Positions 28,536 to 33,934 of a stretch of 33,934 nt of DNA are shown here, in pieces. The stretch is taken from NCBI GenBank assembly GCA_947451925.1, contig CANGAW010000034.1:1-33934 (forward strand), in the 5' to 3' direction. Origin of the DNA: Burkholderiales bacterium. GTDB lineage: Bacteria > Pseudomonadota > Gammaproteobacteria > Burkholderiales > Burkholderiaceae_D. Positions within the stretch are counted from its first letter, which is position 1, and each line of letters starts with the position of its first letter. The position numbers were made by a program, and so were the translations under genes. Below the pieces are notes generated by a model. That model ran no database searches and was not told the DNA's origin. It saw nothing but the letters and a program-made list of their open reading frames with translations.

Positions 28536-29417
28536 ATGGCGGCAATTACTGCAGCACTGGTAGGTGAACTGCGCGCGAAGACCGATGCGCCGATGATGGA
28601 ATGCAAAAAAGCACTGACCGAAGCCGATGGCGACATGGTTCGTGCCGAAGAAATTCTGCGCGTCAAACTCGGTAGCAAGGCTTCGAAAGCGGCATCGCGT
28701 ATCACCGCCGAAGGCGTGGTCGCAACTTATATCGCCAATGGCGTGGGTGCACTGGTTGAAGTTAACTGCGAAACCGACTTCGTCACCAAGAATGATGACT
28801 TTTTGAAACTGGCCAACACCGTTGCCAAACTGATCGCCGAGCACAATCCGGCTGATCTGGCTGCGCTGGGTGCCTTGCCACTGGATGGCAAAACGGTTGA
28901 AGAGCAGCGCGCCGCGCTGATCGGCCGCATCGGCGAGAACATGTCGATTCGTCGTTTTCAGCGTTTCAGCACACCAGCCAAGCTGACTTCGTATTTGCAT
29001 GGCACCCGTATCGGTGTGATGGTCGAGTATGACGGTGCGGACGAACAAGTTGGCAAAGACGTGGCCATGCACATTGCCGCGATGAAGCCAGTGTCCTTGT
29101 CCTCGGACCAGGTGCCAGCGGACCTGATCGAAAGAGAACGTTCGGTTGCGCACCTGAAAGCGGTTGAGTCAGGCAAGCCAGCCGAGATCGCCACCAAAAT
29201 GGTCGAAGGTTCCGTGCAGAAGTTTTTGAAAGAAGTCTCGCTGTTCAATCAGCCTTTCGTTAAAAACGACAAGCAAACGGTGGAGCAAATGCTGAAGGCG
29301 GCCAATACCGCAGTCAAAGCATTCACCATGTTTATCGTTGGCGAAGGCATTGAGAAAAAGCAGGATGACTTTGCGGCCGAAGTGGCAGCGCAAGTCGCTG
29401 CTGCGAAACAGGCGTAA
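28536..29417 (+). CDS. tsf: Elongation factor Ts
   Basis: The 293-residue guanine-nucleotide exchange factor for EF-Tu has the N-terminal UBA-like domain ([22 protein letters not shown]), the EF-Tu-contacting TDFV at 80-83 ([11 protein letters not shown]), two core subdomains and a C-terminal helical module. Length is normal (E. coli 283). AGGAGA ends about 5 bases before the ATG. It is cotranscribed with rpsB and followed by a strong terminator. Confidence 0.99.
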   Translation: MAAITAALVGELRAKTDAPMMECKKALTEADGDMVRAEEILRVKLGSKASKAASRITAEGVVATYIANGVGALVEVNCETDFVTKNDDFLKLANTVAKLIAEHNPADLAALGALPLDGKTVEEQRAALIGRIGENMSIRRFQRFSTPAKLTSYLHGTRIGVMVEYDGADEQVGKDVAMHIAAMKPVSLSSDQVPADLIERERSVAHLKAVESGKPAEIATKMVEGSVQKFLKEVSLFNQPFVKNDKQTVEQMLKAANTAVKAFTMFIVGEGIEKKQDDFAAEVAAQVAAAKQA

Positions 29418-29432
29418 AGTCAGGCAAAACAA

Positions 29433-29457
29433 AACGGGCCGAGAGGCCCGTTTTTTT
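29433..29457 (+). terminator. Intrinsic terminator after tsf
   Basis: AACGGGCC (29433-29440) pairs with GGCCCGTT (29445-29452) around GAGA, followed by an uninterrupted T-tract (29451-29457). This is the clearest rho-independent terminator in the window and closes the rpsB-tsf unit. Confidence 0.88.
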
Positions 29458-29561
29458 GGCCTGTTCAGGTCAAGCAAGAACACAGAGACAAACGGTAAAA
29501 TATCAGCCCGGCTGGTCATTTACCCATCGTAATTTTGGACACACCAATAGGAGCCCGGCAT

Positions 29562-30278
29562 ATGTCAAAACCCGCTTATAAGCGCGTCCTCCTGAAACTC
29601 TCCGGTGAAGCCCTGATGGGCGAGGATCCTTATGGTATCAACCGCGCCACCATCGACCGTATGGTGGCCGATGTGGCCGATGTCGCCAAATTGGGCGTCG
29701 AGTTGGCCATCGTCATCGGTGGCGGCAATATTTTTCGTGGCGTAGCGCCCGGTGCACAAGGCATGGATCGCGCTACTGCCGACTACATGGGCATGCTGGC
29801 CACGGTCATGAATTCCCTCGCACTGGCTGACGCCATGCGTCAGGCTGGCATGGTTGCCCGCGTGATGTCGGCCATTGGCATCGAGCAGGTGGTTGAGCCT
29901 TATGTACGGCCCAAGGCCTTGCAATATCTGGAAGAAGGCAAGATCGTGATCTTCGCTGCCGGTACCGGTAATCCGTTTTTCACCACCGACACTGCTGCGG
30001 CATTGCGCGGTGCCGAGATTGGTGCCGAAGTGGTATTGAAGGCAACCAAAGTCGATGGCGTTTACAGTGCCGATCCGAAAAAAGATCCTACTGCAACCCG
30101 CTATTCAACCATCAGCTTTGATGAAGCCATTTCCAAACACCTGCAAGTGATGGACGCCACGGCCTTTGCTTTGTGCCGCGATCAAAAGCTGCCGATCAAA
30201 GTGTTTTCCATCATTAAACCCGGTGCACTGACCCGGGTTGTGATGGGCGAAGACGAAGGCACGCTGGTTCACGTTTAA
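29562..30278 (+). CDS. pyrH: Uridylate kinase PyrH
   Basis: The 238-residue bacterial UMP kinase of the amino-acid-kinase fold makes UDP for RNA, DNA and UDP-sugar synthesis. Motifs are [14 protein letters not shown], the phosphate loop GGGNIFRG, and the ATP-binding C-terminal half with [13 protein letters not shown] and [13 protein letters not shown]. The ATG at 29562 has AGGAG 8 bases upstream; the frame opens at 29535 but the added residues are not conserved. Since a terminator precedes it, pyrH needs its own promoter. TAAAAT (29496-29501) is a possible -10, without a good -35. Confidence 0.98.
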   Translation: MSKPAYKRVLLKLSGEALMGEDPYGINRATIDRMVADVADVAKLGVELAIVIGGGNIFRGVAPGAQGMDRATADYMGMLATVMNSLALADAMRQAGMVARVMSAIGIEQVVEPYVRPKALQYLEEGKIVIFAAGTGNPFFTTDTAAALRGAEIGAEVVLKATKVDGVYSADPKKDPTATRYSTISFDEAISKHLQVMDATAFALCRDQKLPIKVFSIIKPGALTRVVMGEDEGTLVHV

Positions 30279-30323
30279 AGCCATCAACATTATTTGTTTC
30301 GAACTGATTGAAAGGAGAGCAGC

Positions 30324-30884
30324 ATGACCATTGCTGACGTCAAAAAAAATACCGAGCAGAAGATGCACAAGTCGATCGACACCCTGAAGGCCGATCTGGG
30401 TAAAGTGCGCACCGGCCGTGCCCATACCGGCATTCTCGACCATGTAATGGTTGATTACTACGGCACGCCCACCAACATCACCCAGGTCGCCAATGTGACC
30501 CTGATCGATGCCCGTACCATCGGCGTGCAGCCGTGGGAAAAGAAAATGCTCGGCGCGATAGAAAAAGCCATTCGCGAATCGGATCTGGGGCTGAATCCGT
30601 CTTCGCAGGGTGAAATCATCCGCGTGCCAACGCCGGCACTGACGGAAGAGCGCCGCAAGGAAATGGTCAAGCTGGTCAAGAGCGAAGCCGAAGACGCCAA
30701 AATTGCCGTGCGCAATATTCGCCGTGATGCCAACGAAGGTTTGAAAAAACTGTTGAAGGATAAGGCTGTGTCGGAAGATGACGAGCGTCGCGCACAGGAT
30801 GAAGTGCAAAAGCTGACCGATAAATTCGTCGCCGAAATCGATAAGCTGGTGGTGGAAAAAGAGAAAGAAGTGCTGACCGTATAG
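30324..30884 (+). CDS. frr: Ribosome recycling factor
   Basis: The 186-residue, two-domain tRNA-shaped protein splits post-termination ribosomes with EF-G. It is normal length (185 in E. coli), with [46 protein letters not shown] split across domains, and [22 protein letters not shown] precedes the ATG by about 6 bases. It lies 45 bases after pyrH and is probably on the same transcript. Confidence 0.99.
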   Translation: MTIADVKKNTEQKMHKSIDTLKADLGKVRTGRAHTGILDHVMVDYYGTPTNITQVANVTLIDARTIGVQPWEKKMLGAIEKAIRESDLGLNPSSQGEIIRVPTPALTEERRKEMVKLVKSEAEDAKIAVRNIRRDANEGLKKLLKDKAVSEDDERRAQDEVQKLTDKFVAEIDKLVVEKEKEVLTV

Positions 30885-30891
30885 CGCCTTC

Positions 30892-30917
30892 GTGCGTTGT
30901 TGCCGCACCGTTTTTTT
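30892..30917 (+). terminator. Weak terminator-like hairpin after frr
   Basis: GTGCG (30892-30896) pairs with CGCAC (30904-30908), followed two bases later by seven T (30911-30917). The stem is short, so partial termination before uppS is possible at most. Confidence 0.4.
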
Positions 30918-30962
30918 CATTGATCTCCATGTGAAGCATGTCAACGCTTGCCTTCGACACTT

Positions 30963-31721
30963 ATGACCCAAGCCAGCTCCACGCAGGATGTTCCCACCAT
31001 GTCGGCTAACCCGGCGCATATTGCCATCATCATGGATGGCAACGGGCGCTGGGCGACTTCGCGTTATCTGCCGCGCGTAACCGGTCATGTCAAAGGTGTC
31101 GAAGCCGTGCGAGGCATCGTCAAAGCCTGCATGGCACGGCAGATTCCTTACCTGACGCTGTTTGCGTTCAGCTCCGAAAACTGGCGCCGTCCGCCCGACG
31201 AAGTGTCGATGCTGATGCGCTTGTTCGTCAGTGCGCTGGAACGCGAAGTCGGCAAGATGCACGAAAATAATATTCGCTTAAAAGTAGTCGGCGACTTGAG
31301 CCGTTTCGACGCTGCGCTGCGTGAAGCGATTGCCAATGCCGAAAATAAAACCGCCGCCAATACAGGTTTGACAGTGAGCATCTGCGCCAACTACGGCGGC
31401 CGCTGGGACGTGATGCAGGCGATGGGAAAATTGCTGGCTGAGCGGCCCGGTGCGACCAGCTTTACCGAAGAGGATCTGTCCTCACAGTTGGCGATGAGCT
31501 ACGCACCTGAACCTGATTTGTTCATCCGCACCGGCGGTGAGCAGCGCATATCCAACTTTTTACTCTGGCAGCTGGCCTATACCGAGCTGTATTTCACCGA
31601 GACTTACTGGCCTGATTTTGATGCGGCGGCACTCGATGCGGCAATCTTGTCGTATCAGCAGCGCGAGCGGCGCTTTGGCCGCACCAGTGCCCAGTTAGTC
31701 GATGTCAAGAAAGCATCCTGA
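30963..31721 (+). CDS. uppS: Undecaprenyl diphosphate synthase (cis-prenyltransferase) UppS
   Basis: About 252 residues. It condenses isopentenyl diphosphate onto farnesyl diphosphate to make the C55 lipid carrier for peptidoglycan and [15 protein letters not shown] holds the catalytic aspartate (D25), followed by [39 protein letters not shown] and the C-terminal [19 protein letters not shown]. The start is ambiguous: TTG 30948, ATG 30963 and ATG 30999 are all in frame and none has a good ribosome binding site; 30963 gives the usual number of residues before the core. The stop overlaps the cdsA ATG by one base (TGATG). Confidence 0.96.
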   Translation: MTQASSTQDVPTMSANPAHIAIIMDGNGRWATSRYLPRVTGHVKGVEAVRGIVKACMARQIPYLTLFAFSSENWRRPPDEVSMLMRLFVSALEREVGKMHENNIRLKVVGDLSRFDAALREAIANAENKTAANTGLTVSICANYGGRWDVMQAMGKLLAERPGATSFTEEDLSSQLAMSYAPEPDLFIRTGGEQRISNFLLWQLAYTELYFTETYWPDFDAAALDAAILSYQQRERRFGRTSAQLVDVKKAS

Positions 31722-32536
31722 TGTTGCGTCAACGCGTACTTACCGCCGTTGTTTTACTGATCTTGCTGGCAGCCGTTTTGGGTTCGGCTTCACAGCTGGC
31801 CTTTGAGCTGACGCTGGCTGTGTTTTTTGGTGCCGCCTGCTGGGAAAGCCTGCGTCTGTTTAGTGTTCGCTATCCGCTGCCGCTGGCAGCCATTGGTGCT
31901 GCCGCCTTACTGTTTTTTCTGCATGCCGGCACAACGAATTCCGTTACGCTAGCCATGCTGTGCGTACTGATCTGGCTGTTGCGCTTTGCGCCGGCACTGA
32001 AATTTGGTCTTCCCGATGCGACAGGTTTGCGCGGCCACTTGTTTACCCTGGTGTATTTGCTGGCCTTGCTGGGCTGCTTCATGGCGATTGCTGCGCTGTT
32101 CCAGCGCTCGGGACTGTTTCTGGTCTCGGTGATGGCCATTGTCTGGGTCGCTGATATTGGCGCGTATTTTTCCGGCAAAGCCTTTGGCAAACGCAAGCTG
32201 GCGCCGCATATTTCGCCGGGCAAAAGCTGGGAGGGCGCGTTTGGCGGCTGGCTGCTGGTCTTGCTGCTGGCAGGTGCTTCCACTTTTCTGCCTGCGTTCG
32301 AACAAACCTTCGCTGCGCAATTGCTGGTGCGTCTCGGTTGGGGCTGGTGGTTATTGCTGATGACGGTGGTGGTGGCCGCAAGCATCGTGGGCGATTTGTT
32401 TGAGTCGCTGATGAAGCGCCGCGCCGGTGTCAAAGACAGTAGTCGCTTGTTGCCGGGTCACGGCGGCGTGCTCGACCGAATTGACGCACTGATTCCGGTC
32501 ATGCCGCTGGCACTGCTGCTCAGCGCGCTGAACTAA
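31721..32536 (+). CDS. cdsA: Phosphatidate cytidylyltransferase CdsA
   Basis: The 271-residue polytopic inner-membrane enzyme makes CDP-diacylglycerol from phosphatidate and CTP, the branch point for phospholipids. Several hydrophobic helices cover most of the length. The C-terminal signature of the family is visible in DLFESLMKRRAGVKDSS followed by LPGHGGVLDRIDAL, with the Lys-Asp that binds metal and substrate. WVADIGAYFSGKAFGKRKLAPHIS-PGKSWEG is also characteristic. It is coupled to uppS by overlap and followed by dxr. Confidence 0.96.
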   Translation: MLRQRVLTAVVLLILLAAVLGSASQLAFELTLAVFFGAACWESLRLFSVRYPLPLAAIGAAALLFFLHAGTTNSVTLAMLCVLIWLLRFAPALKFGLPDATGLRGHLFTLVYLLALLGCFMAIAALFQRSGLFLVSVMAIVWVADIGAYFSGKAFGKRKLAPHISPGKSWEGAFGGWLLVLLLAGASTFLPAFEQTFAAQLLVRLGWGWWLLLMTVVVAASIVGDLFESLMKRRAGVKDSSRLLPGHGGVLDRIDALIPVMPLALLLSALN

Positions 32537-32560
32537 AGCGCGCACAGGAGAATCGGCACC

Positions 32561-33733
32561 ATGCAAGCGATCACCATACTGGGAGCCACCGGATCCATCG
32601 GCTTGTCTACGCTCGATGTACTGGCCCGTCATCCTGAACGTTATTCTGTTTATGCACTGACTGCACACAGCAAAGTCGAAGAATTGGCGCAGCTGTGTAT
32701 TCGCTTCCGTCCCAAGCTTGCCGTCGTGGGTAACGCAGAGGCAGCCGCTGTGCTGGCGCAGCGCTTGCGAACTGCGGGACTGACTACGGAAGTCAGTTAT
32801 GGTCCGCAAGCGCTGTGTACTGCTGCCACCGACGCGGCTTGTGACACGGTGATGGCCGCCATCGTCGGTGCGGCCGGGCTGGCACCAACACTGGCTGCGG
32901 CGCGCGCCGGCAAAAAAATATTATTGGCCAACAAGGAAGCACTGGTGATGTCGGGCCAGTTATTCATGGATGCGATAGCCGCCAGTGGTGCGAGCCTGCT
33001 GCCGATTGATAGTGAACACAATGCGATTTTCCAGTGTCTGCCGCCAGACTATGGTCGTGATCTGCAACGGCATGGCATTCGAAAGATTTTGCTGACCGCT
33101 TCTGGCGGTCCCTTTCTTGAACGAGCCATTGAGACGCTTGATACGGTTACGCCCGAACAAGCGGTTGCGCACCCAAAGTGGAGCATGGGGCGAAAAATTT
33201 CAGTCGATTCGGCAACGATGATGAACAAGGGGCTCGAAGTGATTGAGGCCCACTGGTTGTTTGGTGCCACCTCAGAACAAATTGAGGTGGTGATCCATCC
33301 GCAGAGCGTGATTCATTCGATGGTGTCGTATGCCGACGGTTCGGTATTGGCGCAGCTGGGCAACCCTGACATGCGTACGCCGATTGCGCAGGCACTGGCT
33401 TATCCCGAGCGCATTGATTCGGGTGTGGCGCCGATTGACCTGATACAAATCGGTCAGCTAAGTTTTCGTCAGCCTGACATGCTGCAATTCCCTTGTTTGC
33501 AACTGGCCTATGATGCGCTGGCTGCCGGTGGCAGTGCCGCAGCCTTGATGAATGCAGCCAATGAAATCGCAGTAGAAGCGTTTCTTGAGCGGCAAATCGG
33601 CTTTCGCCGCATTCCGCAATTAATCGCGGAAGTGCTGCATCGTCTGCCCGCCGATGCGGTGCATAATCTCGACGACCTGCTCGAACAGGATCGCCGCGCA
33701 CGCGAGCTTGCGCGGGCCTTGCTCGTCGCCTGA
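32561..33733 (+). CDS. dxr: 1-deoxy-D-xylulose-5-phosphate reductoisomerase
   Basis: The 390-residue enzyme performs the second step of the MEP isoprenoid pathway, feeding UppS with precursors. NADPH-binding GATGSIG is at 8-14. LLANKEALV precedes the metal-binding D150 and E152 in [11 protein letters not shown], and [11 protein letters not shown] and the [19 protein letters not shown] stretch complete the active site. AGGAG lies upstream of the ATG. In E. coli dxr precedes uppS; here it follows cdsA, a difference in local order. Confidence 0.98.
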   Translation: MQAITILGATGSIGLSTLDVLARHPERYSVYALTAHSKVEELAQLCIRFRPKLAVVGNAEAAAVLAQRLRTAGLTTEVSYGPQALCTAATDAACDTVMAAIVGAAGLAPTLAAARAGKKILLANKEALVMSGQLFMDAIAASGASLLPIDSEHNAIFQCLPPDYGRDLQRHGIRKILLTASGGPFLERAIETLDTVTPEQAVAHPKWSMGRKISVDSATMMNKGLEVIEAHWLFGATSEQIEVVIHPQSVIHSMVSYADGSVLAQLGNPDMRTPIAQALAYPERIDSGVAPIDLIQIGQLSFRQPDMLQFPCLQLAYDALAAGGSAAALMNAANEIAVEAFLERQIGFRRIPQLIAEVLHRLPADAVHNLDDLLEQDRRARELARALLVA

Positions 33734-33755
33734 AACACATTACCGGAGCGACATC

Positions 33756-33934
33756 GTGGCTTTTCTTCAAACTGTGCTGGCTTTCGCCGTAGTACTTGGC
33801 GTGCTGATTATCGTCCACGAACTCGGTCATTATTGGGTCGCGCGCTGGTGCGGAGTCAAAGTGCTGCGCTTCTCGGTGGGGATGGGCAAAGTGATCTGGT
33901 CACGCCGGGTCGGTCCGGACCAAACCGAGTGGGC
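33756..33934 (+). CDS. rseP: Site-2 protease RseP, 5' part only
   Basis: The first 59 codons are present and run off the window end. The GTG at 33756 has GGAG about 8 bases upstream and gives [20 protein letters not shown], the first transmembrane helix, followed by the zinc-protease motif HELGH and then [19 protein letters not shown], the standard N-terminus of RseP. RseP cleaves anti-sigma factor RseA in the sigma-E envelope stress response. It is 22 bases after dxr. Confidence 0.96.
   Translation, partial: MAFLQTVLAFAVVLGVLIIVHELGHYWVARWCGVKVLRFSVGMGKVIWSRRVGPDQTEW

Noticed and set aside
30105..31262. Long antisense frame (385 codons) opposite pyrH, frr and uppS
   Set aside because: It crosses three conserved genes and their gaps; the sequence resembles no protein family and has histidine/glutamine-rich shadow composition.

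Overview
The window is a stretch of chromosome from a Gram-negative betaproteobacterium. Gene content and protein style fit Burkholderiales, most likely Oxalobacteraceae (Herminiimonas/Undibacterium/Herbaspirillum-like). This is my inference from the smc-zipA-ligA order, the glnD/map//rpsB-tsf-pyrH-frr-uppS-cdsA-dxr-rseP order, the succinylase dap genes and the intergenic repeats. No rRNA, tRNA, CRISPR, prophage or transposase gene was seen.

Layout. (1) 1-7215, all minus strand: dapC, dapD, an ArsC-like gene, dapE, prmB, a YheS-type ABC-F ATPase and a CaiB/BaiF-family gene cut by the window edge. DapD, DapC and DapE are the three succinylase-branch enzymes leading to diaminopimelate for lysine and peptidoglycan. 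(2) 7438-15953, mostly plus: smc, zipA, ligA, galU and def. zipA/ligA and ligA/galU overlap and def follows galU by 4 bp. A 71-codon minus-strand gene with a strong ribosome binding site and an ANR/FNR-type site lies between smc and zipA. (3) 16051-22689, an accessory-looking block: an OmpR-type two-component system (more AT-rich than its surroundings), an orphan motB-like gene, a lipoprotein alpha/beta hydrolase and a classical autotransporter. (4) 23204-27360, minus: an RluF-like pseudouridine synthase, glnD and map. (5) 27668-33934, plus: rpsB, tsf, pyrH, frr, uppS, cdsA, dxr and the start of rseP, covering translation factors, UMP kinase, undecaprenyl and CDP-diacylglycerol lipid precursors, the isoprenoid pathway and the sigma-E protease.

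Three long palindromic REP-like elements (2502-2584, 5022-5116, 23058-23156) and one collapsed remnant (16005-16029) lie in gene gaps. Two full copies have distinguishable ends and sit in opposite orientations, and the internal hairpins show compensatory changes.

I did not find an unmistakable new multi-gene system; most of the window is conserved housekeeping. The best leads are the ANR/FNR-linked small gene (10968-11261), the apparent tandem ZipA-like domains, the GCAAT/ATTGC pentamer cluster upstream of the autotransporter, the REP-like family, and the motB-like gene with no ordinary start codon.
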